Notes: generated by a model not told the origin, from the sequence alone. A stretch of DNA of 64,000 nucleotides from Sphingobacteriaceae bacterium GW460-11-11-14-LB5 (GCA_002151545.1 CP021237.1:4774001-4838000), one strand, 5' to 3'. Counted from the first letter of the stretch, positions 28,313 through 38,264 are shown. Made by a program: numbers and translations.

Positions 28313-28574
28313 GGTATAAGAGATTTATAAAATGCTAAAATAGTTTACATAAACTAAAAAATCACTGTTTTTTAAACTAAAAACAAAAATGAACAAATTT
28401 TGTAAACTCATTTGCACTTTTAAATACTGAATAGGATCTGTATAAGCCTATTAGCATACCATTTAATTTAAAGACGGCTATATATTGTACTATGAATTAA
28501 AACAGAATTGCTTCAAATCGGATTAGGCCAATAATTGAATGAAATAACCACCAAGATTTAAGAAAGAAATAAAA

Positions 28575-29141
28575 CTACATTGCCGCTACTGAACTTTCAA
28601 GCTCCTTATACCACTCTTCGCCGTATTTACGGATCAGCGGTCCTTTCAAAAAACTGTATACAGGAACTTTCAATTCGCGGCCAAAGGTACAGGCATCGTG
28701 GCAGATGTGCCAACGGTCGTAATTTAACACATCAAATTCCGGATATTTGGTTATCCGGATAGGGTAGAGGTGGCATGAAATCGGTTTCTGCCAATCTACA
28801 ATACCTTGTTCATAGGCTTTCTCGATAGCACATTTGGTAATGCCACCTTCGAACAGTACATAAGCACATTCTTTATTTTTATCTACGCAAGGTGTAGTTA
28901 AATCGCCATCTTCATCCACTACATATACGCCCTGCTCTTCTATGGCCTTAATGCCTTTTTCATTTAACAGGTGTTTTATCTTTGGATAAATCTCTTCTAA
29001 GATAGCCTTTTCATCATTATCCAGCGGTGCACCCGAATCACCTTCCACACAGCAGATCCCTTTGCATTTGCTTAAATTACAAACAAAGTTTTCTTTCAAC
29101 ACGTCTTCGTGCACTAGCACCTGTTCAACTTCTATCATCAT
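28575..29141 (-). CDS. DUF3109 family cysteine-rich protein
   Basis: A 188-residue protein with about ten cysteines. The N-terminal set C21, C26, C30 and C31 (CNLSKCKGICC) resembles the YkgJ-type cysteine cluster, which is predicted to bind zinc or iron. Further cysteines are in TPC, KEC, TKC, SCHLYPIR and CHDAC. The function of DUF3109 proteins is not established. Its ATG shares a base with the stop of the DUF3108 gene, so the two are translationally coupled. Confidence 0.82.
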   Translation of the reverse strand: MMIEVEQVLVHEDVLKENFVCNLSKCKGICCVEGDSGAPLDNDEKAILEEIYPKIKHLLNEKGIKAIEEQGVYVVDEDGDLTTPCVDKNKECAYVLFEGGITKCAIEKAYEQGIVDWQKPISCHLYPIRITKYPEFDVLNYDRWHICHDACTFGRELKVPVYSFLKGPLIRKYGEEWYKELESSVAAM

Positions 29142-29914
29142 TATTCTTTTGCTAAAGCATATTTCAGCCCAGTGGCCGATTTTAATTCCATGGTTACCGC
29201 CCCCACCAATATCTCTACCTGAGCCTTTACGGGTACGCGGTTTCCATCGTCAGTTACCCAAAGGTATAAGCGGCTATCTTTTTTAAATATCCTGCCAGGT
29301 TTTATCGACGGACTAAATTTTAAGCAACGGATATTCCCTAATTTACTCTTAATGGTTTCTTTACCCACATATTCAACCTCTAAGGCAGAAATTTCATCGC
29401 CTAAAAAATAGTTCAACTTAAACTTATCACCAACTTTGATTTTACCAATATCCAGGCTTCGGGCAAAGTAATAAGCCGAAACCAAATCAAAAGTCTGATC
29501 AGTCGGTGTCGTAAAGGTTCCCCTGTTCGAAACTACTTTTTTAGCATTTTGTGTAAAACGTGCCTTATCCTGGCGCCTGTAGCTAGCCTCTCGTATATTT
29601 TCCTGGTAGAAGTATGGCAAGAGACTGGTTTTATCGATATACGAATCGTAATGATCTCTTATCTTGTAAAAAACATCAAAAGTTCCTGAAGTCTGCGCGT
29701 CGACTGTAAGTTTATAGGTAGACCTGTTATCAAACTTTAAATCAGAGTTTGTTACCTTAATGGTGGCCTCTGCCGCGGTAATAAATCCGTACCTTAATTT
29801 ATATTGTAAAACTTCGCCTTCCTGAAACACTGCTTCTTTCTTCAGGGGAAGTTCCTGAGCCATTGTGATCAGACTGCATAAGCCTGCCGTGAGGGTTATC
29901 AATAATTTTTTCAT
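29141..29914 (-). CDS. DUF3108 family exported protein
   Basis: A predicted periplasmic or outer-envelope protein of about 257 residues. I chose the start at 29914, which gives a clean signal peptide MKKLLITLTAGLCSLITMAQ. Starts at 29929 and 29956 are also open. The mature part is beta-rich and matches DUF3108 (GEVLQYKLRYGFITAAEA, YFLGDEISALEVEYVG, VPVKAQVEI). The family is widespread in Bacteroidota and is related in shape to lipoprotein-like fatty-acid-binding folds, but its role is unknown. Confidence 0.78.
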   Translation of the reverse strand: MKKLLITLTAGLCSLITMAQELPLKKEAVFQEGEVLQYKLRYGFITAAEATIKVTNSDLKFDNRSTYKLTVDAQTSGTFDVFYKIRDHYDSYIDKTSLLPYFYQENIREASYRRQDKARFTQNAKKVVSNRGTFTTPTDQTFDLVSAYYFARSLDIGKIKVGDKFKLNYFLGDEISALEVEYVGKETIKSKLGNIRCLKFSPSIKPGRIFKKDSRLYLWVTDDGNRVPVKAQVEILVGAVTMELKSATGLKYALAKE

Positions 29915-30017
29915 TGCTTTTGTACTCATTTGTGTGTGTTGTTGGGAAAAAACCATTTCCTAAAAAATACAGTTAAATTCTTTCCTCTATGAAGATATAC
30001 AAAAAGCAAACCAAAAT

Positions 30018-30533
30018 TTAATCTTTTCTTTTATATACAGGAACGGTAGAGCAGGGCTCGCCAAACATAATGCTTTTTACTACTGGGGTAAGCAGGTTGG
30101 TTACCTCTACATAGGCTGAAACCGGAACTTCGATATCGCCACATCCTTTTACCACTACACGTTCGTTAGCATAATCCTGGGGATTAATTTTAGCCAATGC
30201 CTTGGTAAATAAAACCGCTTCTAAAGTATTTAAGTCGCCAAATACCACTTCATTGGCATATGGTTTTAATTTATTCGCCAGCAGCATGTAAGCCCAGGTA
30301 GGAACAATTGCGTCAGCCGAACAGATAATGGCTACATTCTTATCCTGATATTGCGCCCAATCGTGATTTTTAATAAACTCTCTAAAATCCTTTTCCCTTA
30401 ACATTAAACCATGAAATAGATTATCTACAATATCATAAACCACTCTTTCGCCTTTATGATAAAAATCCTCCAGATTTAAGGTTATTAAACCGCTGTTAGC
30501 TACTTTATTAATGATGTTTTCCTGAATTTCCAT
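30018..30533 (-). CDS. DUF2480 family protein
   Basis: A 171-residue cytoplasmic protein found almost only in Bacteroidota. It begins MEIQENIINKVANSGLI and contains LNLEDFYHKGERVVYDI, FREFIKNHDWAQYQ and CGDIEVPVSAYVE, which match DUF2480. There is no signal peptide and no TM segment. Function is unknown. It lies 65 bp downstream of the ppiD stop, beyond a strong terminator, so it is probably transcribed on its own. Confidence 0.8.
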   Translation of the reverse strand: MEIQENIINKVANSGLITLNLEDFYHKGERVVYDIVDNLFHGLMLREKDFREFIKNHDWAQYQDKNVAIICSADAIVPTWAYMLLANKLKPYANEVVFGDLNTLEAVLFTKALAKINPQDYANERVVVKGCGDIEVPVSAYVEVTNLLTPVVKSIMFGEPCSTVPVYKRKD

Positions 30534-30542
30534 GGCCTTAAA

Positions 30543-30577
30543 TAAAAAAACCGTTCCGACTAATCATCGGAACGGTT
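30543..30577 (-). terminator. Rho-independent terminator of ppiD
   Basis: An 11-bp perfect stem (30549-30559 paired with 30567-30577, loop of 7 nt) whose minus-strand copy ends in a run of seven T. It lies about 20 bp after the ppiD stop codon, and its GC-rich core (CCGTTCCG) is unusual for this AT-rich DNA. Confidence 0.9.
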
Positions 30578-30598
30578 ACAAAATTACGTATTTTCTGC

Positions 30599-32683
30599 TT
30601 AATAGAATTTCACGCGATTGTCTTTTATCTTCGCATTTTCCTGTAAAGCCTGGAAAGCTGATCCTAATGAACGTTGTCCTAAACTTAACATCATGCTTTC
30701 TTTCTGTTTAAACATGTTGGCAATTGGTGCAGGGCTTGTAAATCCATCAACTGAAAACACATAAACACCACGCTCACCCTGAACAGGAGCAGATAATTTA
30801 CCTGGCTGTGAACCGAAAACGCTTCCTACTAAAGCATTTTCCTGTGCTACACCTGGAATTACCGGATTGGCCATAACTACATTCTGTACTGGATTAACCG
30901 GACGTGCTACTTTAGCTGCAACCTGCTCGATACTTCCTTTACCTGCGTTAGCTAATTTTTCTTTTAATTGTTTTGCTTTAACGGCATTAATTACCATCGG
31001 CTCAATTTCTTTCTTCACATCAGCTAAAGATAAAATACCTTTTGGACTGATTGTAGTTAAACGGGCCACCACATAAGCATTGCTCATGGTATAAATTTCA
31101 GGTAATACATCACCTTTATCTGCTGCGTAAGCATCTTGAATTAATTTACGTGGATTATCCAGTCCAGCCGCAAATCCTTGTGTTGATGCCACCTTATCAG
31201 CAACCGCAACCTTTAATCCTTTTTGTGCAGCAAATTTGCTAAAGTCGTTACCTTTTACTTCAGTTAAGAAATTGCTTGCAGCTTTGTAAGCCGCTGCCTG
31301 GGTTTTGCTACTTGCATTTAATGCTTTTTCTACGTAAGCTAATTTAGCCACTTTAGATGAACCGATTTGTTTTTCGATTTTAAGCACGTGGTATCCGAAC
31401 TGAGATTTTACTACTTTAAGATCTCCTGTTTTGCCATCAAATGCTGCATTCTCAAACTCAGGTACCATAGCACCACGGGCAAAAGCCGGCATTTCACCAC
31501 CTTTATCTTTTGAGCCATCTACACTGTAGGTTTTAGCCAGTTCTCCAAAGTTAGCACCTTTTAAAATTAATGCTTTTAATGAATCTGCTAACTTCAATGC
31601 TTTATCTTCACCACCTACTTTAGCCGGATCGATTAAGATATGGCTTGCTTTTACGGAGTCAGGAGAGATACGGGTAGAAACTACCTTTACAATTTTGTAT
31701 GAATTACCTGTTAATTTAGGACCATAAAAACCGCCTGCTGGTAACGCAAACACTGCTGAATCAACCGCAGGATCTAATTTACCTTTTGTGATATAAGTAA
31801 ACGGAACTTTTACGTCTGAATTGATTGCTGCGAAAAGCGAATCGTTTTTAGCTACCTGGAAATCAGCAGCAATTTTATCCACCTGAGTTTTGATGGCTAA
31901 TGAATCGGCTTTTGTTGGACTGATACTGAAAGTAACATATTCGAAAGCACGTGTTTCTTGTGGATTGTTGAAACGTGCTTTGTTCTGATCGTAATATTCA
32001 GAATAATCGCCATCTGTTAATTTAACTGAGGCATCTGGAATAGAAGTATAATCTAAACTTACATATTTAAAGTTAGCCAGTTTATTGCGGTTGGTATACT
32101 CATCTGTAGCTTCTAAAGAAGTTACGTAAACCGAATTACGGATTAAATTAGAATATTTTGTTTGCAGGGCCTGATTTTTAATTTCTTCCTGTAACATATT
32201 AGACTGTTGCAAAGCCTGAGGTTCTTTCGATTTTAGAAAGTTCATCAAAGTAGCACGGTCTAACTGTCCTGTTTGCGGATTAGAGAAATATTGTTTGATT
32301 AGCGGGCTAGGGTTTTGACCTTGCAATAAATCTAACAATTCATCTTCAGAAACGGTTAAACCTAAACGGTCATATTCTTTAGTTAACAAAACTTTCGCTA
32401 ACTCTGCATTCCATGCCTGATCAACAGCCATAGCAGTCATCTGTGCATTTGCACTGCCGCCATATTGTTGTTTCATTTGGTTTACACCTTGATCAACCTT
32501 TGGTCCGAATTCATCAATATTGATATCCTTACCATCAATAGACCCTACAACTTTTTGATTTGCCGACCAAAAAGGTTTACCCACGTTAATTGCATCACCT
32601 ACTAAAAATGCAACAATTGCAAAACCGATGGCAAAGACCAGAATATAGCCTGCACGGTTACGCAAAAATGTCATTAATCCCAT
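30599..32683 (-). CDS. Peptidylprolyl isomerase / periplasmic chaperone, PpiD type
   Basis: A membrane-anchored periplasmic folding factor of 694 residues. One TM helix at about residues 10-31 (RAGYILVFAIGFAIVAFLVG) anchors it. A SurA_N-like chaperone region follows from about 40 to 190. A PPIC rotamase domain runs from about 343 to 445 (VKASHILIDP, FGELAKTYSVDGSKDKGGEM, QFGYHVLKIEK). A long C-terminal chaperone part completes it. It lies downstream of lptC, a common Bacteroidota order, which suggests a part in outer-membrane protein assembly. Confidence 0.88.
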   Translation of the reverse strand: MGLMTFLRNRAGYILVFAIGFAIVAFLVGDAINVGKPFWSANQKVVGSIDGKDINIDEFGPKVDQGVNQMKQQYGGSANAQMTAMAVDQAWNAELAKVLLTKEYDRLGLTVSEDELLDLLQGQNPSPLIKQYFSNPQTGQLDRATLMNFLKSKEPQALQQSNMLQEEIKNQALQTKYSNLIRNSVYVTSLEATDEYTNRNKLANFKYVSLDYTSIPDASVKLTDGDYSEYYDQNKARFNNPQETRAFEYVTFSISPTKADSLAIKTQVDKIAADFQVAKNDSLFAAINSDVKVPFTYITKGKLDPAVDSAVFALPAGGFYGPKLTGNSYKIVKVVSTRISPDSVKASHILIDPAKVGGEDKALKLADSLKALILKGANFGELAKTYSVDGSKDKGGEMPAFARGAMVPEFENAAFDGKTGDLKVVKSQFGYHVLKIEKQIGSSKVAKLAYVEKALNASSKTQAAAYKAASNFLTEVKGNDFSKFAAQKGLKVAVADKVASTQGFAAGLDNPRKLIQDAYAADKGDVLPEIYTMSNAYVVARLTTISPKGILSLADVKKEIEPMVINAVKAKQLKEKLANAGKGSIEQVAAKVARPVNPVQNVVMANPVIPGVAQENALVGSVFGSQPGKLSAPVQGERGVYVFSVDGFTSPAPIANMFKQKESMMLSLGQRSLGSAFQALQENAKIKDNRVKFY

Positions 32684-32917
32684 ATTGTAATTATAAATTT
32701 ATTTAGTTCTTTTTTAAGAGGGCGCAAGATACAAATTTGCCTCAAAAAAGAAAACACAAAATTTTATTTATCAAGCGCTTAATTATTAGGGCAATGGATG
32801 AGGTAATATGACCAGGAAAAGATGATGGATTTAAGGTTAAAATTGGCTTCAAAACTATGGAGATTTGATCAGGTTCTTCATACCTTATCCATCTTACCTC
32901 CCACATTTTACATCACG

Positions 32918-33490
32918 TTAAGGCGCTACACCTTCCTTCATATTCAATTCACCGTTTCCGCTATCCATTTCATAAGTGCTAAAATCCTGCGGAGCTTTGA
33001 AGTTAATACCTTCGCCAATGCTACCATCTACCCCTTTCACATATACCCTTTGATTGGAATAAAAAATCTTTTTCGATTCATCCCAGATTAACTCTTGTGA
33101 TGAAAAAGTATCGCCCTTACTGTTTTTTACCACCACATTCTTCCTGAATTCGGTTTTGAGCTCATTATCTTTCCGAATGGCATAATCGCAAACTAGGTTT
33201 CCATCAACAGTTCCGTTCGGATTATAAAAATCGATGCTCACCCCTTTAATCATTTCCTGGTAAGTACTTCCATTACTAGGGGTAACCTTATCCATTATCG
33301 GGGCGTAACCTTTCGCCTTAATTCTGGCCGAATCGCTATAAGTAATGTCGACACCGATGGTTCGGTCTCTGCTTAAGATTACTTTATTTGAAGAAACTGC
33401 ATTGGCATTTTTTAGATCGTCGTCTCCACAGGAAGCCAGAAAAAAAGGCAACATCAGAAACAGACCATATAAAAATGTTTTCCAATTCAT
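32918..33490 (-). CDS. lptC: LPS export protein LptC
   Basis: A 190-residue lipoprotein with lipobox cysteine C21 (FFLASCGDD). The mature part is beta-jellyroll-like and matches LptC/YrbK (VDITYSDSARIKAKGYAPIMD, GNLVCDYAIRKDNELKTEFRKNV, SSQELIWDESKKIFYS). LptC bridges the LptBFG transporter and LptA on the periplasmic side. Bacteroidota LptC is often a lipoprotein rather than TM-anchored, as here. The start shares one base with the stop of the outer-membrane barrel gene. Confidence 0.85.
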   Translation of the reverse strand: MNWKTFLYGLFLMLPFFLASCGDDDLKNANAVSSNKVILSRDRTIGVDITYSDSARIKAKGYAPIMDKVTPSNGSTYQEMIKGVSIDFYNPNGTVDGNLVCDYAIRKDNELKTEFRKNVVVKNSKGDTFSSQELIWDESKKIFYSNQRVYVKGVDGSIGEGINFKAPQDFSTYEMDSGNGELNMKEGVAP

Positions 33491-34782
33491 TAGTCTACAC
33501 GGTACTTACGGAACCAGGTATCATTCAGGGTAAAACCTAAGTGGAAATTAATATACTGCTCTTTAACCAGATTATTATTTAATGTTCCTCTTTGTCCGAG
33601 TTCTGTTGTAAAGTTGATTTTATAAAATGCTGTACCACCGTTGGCAGTAGGTAAAGGGAAGCCAAAACCTAATGATGCACCCATTTGTTTAATATCCTGA
33701 TTACCGATTTTAATGTAGGTTTTATCGTAATTAAATCCAATGCGATAGTCTACACGTTTCATGTAACTGTTATAAGAAAACGCATCTGGCGTCCACTGGC
33801 CACCTAATGATGCTCCCCAGCTATCCTGCAAACCCTGGTTTACATTATTGATGCTGGTTGCAGCCCATTTGCCCATTCTAAAATCGGCACCAATCATCCA
33901 CTTATCATTTTGCTGGATAGAGATCCCAAAATTGTGGGTCAATGGTAAAGTAAGGTTAGATCTTCCGTTATTCACGATATTTAAGGTATCGGCTGCAGGG
34001 TTTTCATTACCGCTTTGATCTCGGGTGTATAAGGTAGCAAAAGAAGTTTGTGTTGAATTTATTTTCCCTGAGGTGCTTCCAGAATAACCCAGGGTCATGA
34101 TTGTTTTCTTACCGATATTAAAATCGTACTGGATACCATAAGAATAATTAATTCCACCAACACTGTTTTTATTCTGAAGTTTGGCGTTATAAGCACCTAC
34201 CGATTGAAATTCGGTAGCCCGCGTAGTTTGGAGATTACCAAAAATATATTCCAGGTTACCACCAATTCTTAAATGATCGCCAAAACGATAACCATAACCT
34301 AAGTAGGCTTTTGATAAACCACCCTCGCCTTCATAAAGCTGATCTAAAGTGGTTGTATCTACTTTGGTCGTGTTTCGATAAGAATAACCTAAATCCGAAT
34401 AAGGTAAAATACCAAAACTCAGGGCCGATCTTCTGGTAACAGGAGCCGCAAATGCCAAATGGCTAAAAGTAGAGTTGAAACTCGTTTCCTTTAAATTGTT
34501 TCGCGACAGACTGGTTAAACCAGCACTCATGCCCACATCAATAGTGGTTAAAGTTATTCCCGCATACGATGAAGGGTTTTGCATATTGATATAATTGAAC
34601 CCTGTTACTTTACCTACTGCGGTAGAAATTCCACCCATTGCTCTAAGCTGGGGCAACAAAGATCCCTTTATATTTCCAAGTCCATATCTTGAATATGGTG
34701 ATGAAGTGGTAACCTGTGCCTGAGCACTTAAACCACAAACTAGAAAGAGTATGGCTGCAATATAATTTATTCTTTTGTACAT
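33490..34782 (-). CDS. Outer membrane beta-barrel protein, FadL/PorV-like
   Basis: About 430 residues with a signal peptide (YIAAILFLVCGLSAQAQ) and many alternating hydrophobic strands, ending in a typical barrel C-terminus. The N-terminal TTSSPYSRYGLGNIKG is characteristic of a Bacteroidota family of uncharacterised barrels found next to coaX and lptC. The start at 34782 was preferred over 34803 because it removes the overlap with coaX and gives the signal peptide its proper length. Role unknown; a transport channel is possible. Confidence 0.78.
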   Translation of the reverse strand: MYKRINYIAAILFLVCGLSAQAQVTTSSPYSRYGLGNIKGSLLPQLRAMGGISTAVGKVTGFNYINMQNPSSYAGITLTTIDVGMSAGLTSLSRNNLKETSFNSTFSHLAFAAPVTRRSALSFGILPYSDLGYSYRNTTKVDTTTLDQLYEGEGGLSKAYLGYGYRFGDHLRIGGNLEYIFGNLQTTRATEFQSVGAYNAKLQNKNSVGGINYSYGIQYDFNIGKKTIMTLGYSGSTSGKINSTQTSFATLYTRDQSGNENPAADTLNIVNNGRSNLTLPLTHNFGISIQQNDKWMIGADFRMGKWAATSINNVNQGLQDSWGASLGGQWTPDAFSYNSYMKRVDYRIGFNYDKTYIKIGNQDIKQMGASLGFGFPLPTANGGTAFYKINFTTELGQRGTLNNNLVKEQYINFHLGFTLNDTWFRKYRVD

Positions 34783-34783
34783 T

Positions 34784-35518
34784 TTAATCTGCAATAGCTT
34801 CATTTAATCCTTTTAATACTAAGTAAGGATCTTTTATAATTTGAGGCGCAAAGATGCTGTTTTGTAATTGTTTATACAAAAAATTAGCATCACCCCCCGT
34901 TATAATTACCTTCAGAGCACTTTCTTTTTTATTATTTAGGGCAATAAAGCCTTCAATTTCGTTTATTATTCCTTGTAAAACGCCGTTCTTGATTGCCGAT
35001 TGTGTATCAGTACCTTCCACAATATCTTCATTTGCATCCCACTCAACCAAAGGTAAACGGCCGGTAAATTCGTGCACAGCCTTAAAACGCATTTTAATAC
35101 CAGGGCTTATACTTCCGCCAAAATATTCCTTTGAGCTGGTTAAAACATCGTAGGTAATACAAGTACCGGCATCAACCACTAAACTTGCATTTGCCGGATG
35201 TAAGCCATTTGCACCTAAAACAGCAGCCCATCTGTCTAATCCTAAAGTAACCGGCGTTTTATATCTATTTTGTACACCATTCGTTAACAGGGTTGAAAAA
35301 CGGATATAACCAGTATGCTTTTTTAAAAATACTTCTAAGGGCCCAATTTCCTGGCTAACACTACTGATGATGGATTTTGCCGGCGAAAACTTCTCGATCA
35401 ATTGAGCCAAATCAAGTATTCCAATTTTATTGAAACGCTGATGATGAACAATTTCCTTATTTTCAAAAACAGCAACCTTAACAGCAGAATTTCCAATATC
35501 AATGCTTAGCCTACGCAT
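34784..35518 (-). CDS. coaX: Type III pantothenate kinase
   Basis: Catalyses ATP-dependent phosphorylation of pantothenate, the first committed step of coenzyme A synthesis. The 244-residue ASKHA-fold protein has the N-terminal DIGNSAVKVAVF motif, LGLDRWAAVLGA near residue 98, VVDAGTCITYD near 121, and GGSISPGIKMR. The full set of catalytic motifs is present. It heads a group coaX - barrel - lptC. A possible -7 box (TAGCTTTG on the minus strand) is at 35623-35630. Confidence 0.93.
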   Translation of the reverse strand: MRRLSIDIGNSAVKVAVFENKEIVHHQRFNKIGILDLAQLIEKFSPAKSIISSVSQEIGPLEVFLKKHTGYIRFSTLLTNGVQNRYKTPVTLGLDRWAAVLGANGLHPANASLVVDAGTCITYDVLTSSKEYFGGSISPGIKMRFKAVHEFTGRLPLVEWDANEDIVEGTDTQSAIKNGVLQGIINEIEGFIALNNKKESALKVIITGGDANFLYKQLQNSIFAPQIIKDPYLVLKGLNEAIAD

Positions 35519-35622
35519 TTAAAATCTCCCACTGCAAATAATATGTTCTTAGAAATTCCAATGATTCCATTTTTTATCCATCTTAATTAAAACTAAAAAA
35601 GCTTTAATTCTAAAATCATGCA

Positions 35623-35630
35623 CAAAGCTA
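35623..35630 (-). promoter_or_regulatory. Putative -7 box upstream of coaX
   Basis: Reads TAGCTTTG on the minus strand, an exact match to TAnnTTTG. It lies 105 bp before the coaX start, and no -33 box is evident, so confidence is low. Confidence 0.3.
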
Positions 35631-35673
35631 TTAATCTTTGTCAAGTTTCGTTCTAGTTATTTGTTAAAAAAGG

Positions 35674-36654
35674 TTAAACAAACAGAAAATACTGTATCGA
35701 AAGCACAAATAAAACGAACAATGTTTCGTAAAACCAGCGTTTTTTGGCATTGCTAAAATAGTAGGCTAACAGTACCGATCCGGGTGGTACGCACAGCAAA
35801 AAATGCCAGGTCCTGAAATCGGGTTTAAGGTAAAAACTAGCTGCTGAAATAATAAACATAAAAAACAACAGCTGAAAACTTTTCCTTGTACTGATAAAAC
35901 TCCTGAAGAAATTTTCGCGGAGCTGTAGCGACGCCAGTATGATAATTACCGTTACCGGAATCAGCACCAGATAATCGTTATAGTTGATTTTAAAAACCGA
36001 AGGGAACTTATTGCCTAATGGTTTCCAGATTTGATAAAACGAGCTTAAATTATCTTTCCAGTAATAAAATACGGCCAGAAAAAAGAAAACCGTAATAAAG
36101 CCAATTAAACCCGCCACCCATTCGCGCCAGTTAAACGACCTGAAAAGCAACAGCGCTAAAAAGATCATAAGCAACATCGTCATAAACGGAAAGTAGATCA
36201 ATGTTCCAACCCCTATAATCATCCCGATATCGAAAACAGTGGTAATGGAATTCGCACTTTTACCCAGCTTTAAAAACTTATCTATAATCCAGATTAACAG
36301 AAAATTACACAACAATGCCGGACTCAGAATCATAAATGGCATAAACAAGCTTGTTCCTGTGATAAACATCAGCCCCGGAAGGAAACTCGGTTTGGTCAGT
36401 AAATTATGGTTATTAACAACCCGGTTGAAAATTAGGGCCTGAACATAAACCAAAAGTGCTGCAATAAAAATATTGGTATAGGGCGTAAAGGCGTTGTCTA
36501 AATCTATATTGATCAGTAACCGGGCAAATGGCTCCAAAAAATCAAAGTTCAGCTTATCGTGCGTTTCATGAAAAATGGCAATACGCAAAAAGAACGTGTA
36601 TGCCAGCAAGAATACGAGGTTAATTGGATTTAGCTTTCTAAACTGATTAATCAT
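35674..36654 (-). CDS. DUF6427 family membrane protein
   Basis: A polytopic inner-membrane protein of 326 residues with about nine hydrophobic helices. The sequence MINQFRKLNPINLVFLLAYT and the NNHNLLTKPSFLPGLMF stretch match a Bacteroidota-only family annotated DUF6427. No catalytic motif is recognisable. It is a single gene, with a 155-bp gap to coaX downstream and a repeat-rich 600-bp gap upstream. Function unknown. Confidence 0.72.
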   Translation of the reverse strand: MINQFRKLNPINLVFLLAYTFFLRIAIFHETHDKLNFDFLEPFARLLINIDLDNAFTPYTNIFIAALLVYVQALIFNRVVNNHNLLTKPSFLPGLMFITGTSLFMPFMILSPALLCNFLLIWIIDKFLKLGKSANSITTVFDIGMIIGVGTLIYFPFMTMLLMIFLALLLFRSFNWREWVAGLIGFITVFFFLAVFYYWKDNLSSFYQIWKPLGNKFPSVFKINYNDYLVLIPVTVIIILASLQLRENFFRSFISTRKSFQLLFFMFIISAASFYLKPDFRTWHFLLCVPPGSVLLAYYFSNAKKRWFYETLFVLFVLSIQYFLFV

Positions 36655-36803
36655 GCCTTTTTAAAGAGTAGGCAAAGTAAAGAAAATAATTTAACAGTAG
36701 CAGAAGAAAGATGAAGCGCGGAGAACAGTAAGCGTTGAGCGCATAGCAGAAAGATCAAAGAGAGGATCTACATTGTCATCTTAATAAATACATCCAAATG
36801 CTG

Positions 36804-37213
36804 GTCAGTCTGAGCGGAGTCGAAGACCTTTTGCAGGCAAAACAAAATGAGTTTTTTAGAAAAGCAGGTTCATGTACTTTTCGGTTAGGGTAGTCCTGCC
36901 ATACGCTTTACCTCACTACGTTCAGTGCCCGCTCTTGTCAGGTTTAGATTACGTAGGATTGTACCACGGATTAGAATACATACACCGAAATATCAAAGCA
37001 GATAGGCGTCTAAATGGTCCTCGTTTGTAACGAGGATTAGCTAGATCCGCATTTGTAATGCGTGATACCAGCACGATCTGCAACAAACCATGCCCAAATT
37101 GTTGCTGTACGTTAAATAACCCTGGGAGTAGCTGCTACCCGCATTCATTTCCAAAATCAGACCAGTAACTCAATTCATCGTAAAGATCCTTCGACTACGC
37201 TCAGGATGACAAT
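36804..37213. repeat. Repeat element bounded by inverted ends, with internal TGT-loop hairpins
   Basis: The 600-bp gap 36655-37254 holds no gene. Its core is bounded by inverted ends: CTGAGCGGAGTCGAAG near 36810 and CTTCGACTACGCTCAG near 37188, one mismatch apart. Inside are two perfect hairpins with a shared TGT loop, CCTCGTT/AACGAGG (37019-37035) and CGCATT/AATGCG (37048-37062). Such paired palindromes resemble REP/REPIN units moved by IS200-like transposases. No transposase gene is present here. Confidence 0.65.
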
Positions 37214-37254
37214 AATGAACTTTGGACTCAGGACTGAAGACTTAGGACTAAAAA

Positions 37255-38244
37255 CTAAACCCTCGCATATTTCTTCACCATATCATCAATAATCTGAGCC
37301 GTCTCATCCGGAAAATTAAACTCATGCTGTTGAGGATTTTCTACCCAGTTTTTAATAATTGGCAACCAGTTTCTGGTACTTCCCCATATTACAGGCAAAC
37401 CAAACTGCTTTAAGGCATAGGCGTTACACTGCTGTTCGAACTGGAAGCGCATCGGTGCCACGAGCAATTTTTTCTTTAAATAAAGTGCTTCTGCGGGGCC
37501 TTCAAAACCACCGCCGGTGAACAAACCTTCGCAGGTGGCCAGACTTTTATTAAATTTTTCGTTGTTAACCGGCTCTACAAAAACATTCCCTTCCCGGTAG
37601 GCAACTTTACTGTGTTTAGAGAAAACCTGCCAGGTAACATTTGGTAGTTGTGTAAAGAGCTTGACCAAACGTTTATCATCAATGGCTGGAAGATAAACGG
37701 TATAATGTCCTAAATTTTCACTTTTCAGATTTCGGATTTCTGCCCTGATTACGGGTGTATGGATAAAAGTATCATAACGATCGAAATGAAAGCCAATGTG
37801 GTATTTAGTTGGTGCATAACGGCTCAAAATAAGCTTTCCCCAGTCTAAAGTTCTTGGACGTGGCACTTTTTTAGATTTAAATGCCGCCTGGTGACTCAAC
37901 GATACACATTCTATGCCCTGCAGTTTACAGGCCCAGGCACTTACAGGTTCAAAATCGTTAACGATTAAATTGTACTCTTTAAGCGGTAACTGCTTCATAT
38001 CTTTCCTAAAGCGGAAAAGATTCATGTTCAGCCATGTTTTAAAGTGATCTACTCCACCTTTTTTTCCAAAGATAAAACTGAATCCATGCAATTGGTATTT
38101 CACGGGCTGACTGAGTTTCACATCGGCCTGTGTTCCACTTACTAAAATATCCAATTCGCCATATTGTTGTAACAAAGGAATGATTTCCCTTGCCCTGCTG
38201 ATATGACCGTTACCTGTTCCCTGTATTGCGTAAAGTATCTTCAT
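37255..38244 (-). CDS. GT-B glycosyltransferase (GT1/GT28-like)
   Basis: A 329-residue cytoplasmic glycosyltransferase. The N-terminal glycine loop GTGNGHISRAREIIP and the donor-site motif TGGGFEGPAEALYLKKKLL near residues 244-262 match the MurG/UGT-like group often annotated as a glycosyltransferase family protein. Acceptor and donor are unknown; glycolipid synthesis is possible because the next gene is an LpxH-like phosphoesterase 20 bp away. The two probably form an operon. Confidence 0.8.
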   Translation of the reverse strand: MKILYAIQGTGNGHISRAREIIPLLQQYGELDILVSGTQADVKLSQPVKYQLHGFSFIFGKKGGVDHFKTWLNMNLFRFRKDMKQLPLKEYNLIVNDFEPVSAWACKLQGIECVSLSHQAAFKSKKVPRPRTLDWGKLILSRYAPTKYHIGFHFDRYDTFIHTPVIRAEIRNLKSENLGHYTVYLPAIDDKRLVKLFTQLPNVTWQVFSKHSKVAYREGNVFVEPVNNEKFNKSLATCEGLFTGGGFEGPAEALYLKKKLLVAPMRFQFEQQCNAYALKQFGLPVIWGSTRNWLPIIKNWVENPQQHEFNFPDETAQIIDDMVKKYARV

Positions 38245-38264
38245 TTATGCCCGAATATCTAAAA

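Noticed and set aside
30579-30586. A perfect TAATTTTG -7 box on the minus strand upstream of DUF2480
   Set aside because: It would place the start site inside the ppiD terminator hairpin and has no -33 box. I treat it as coincidence.
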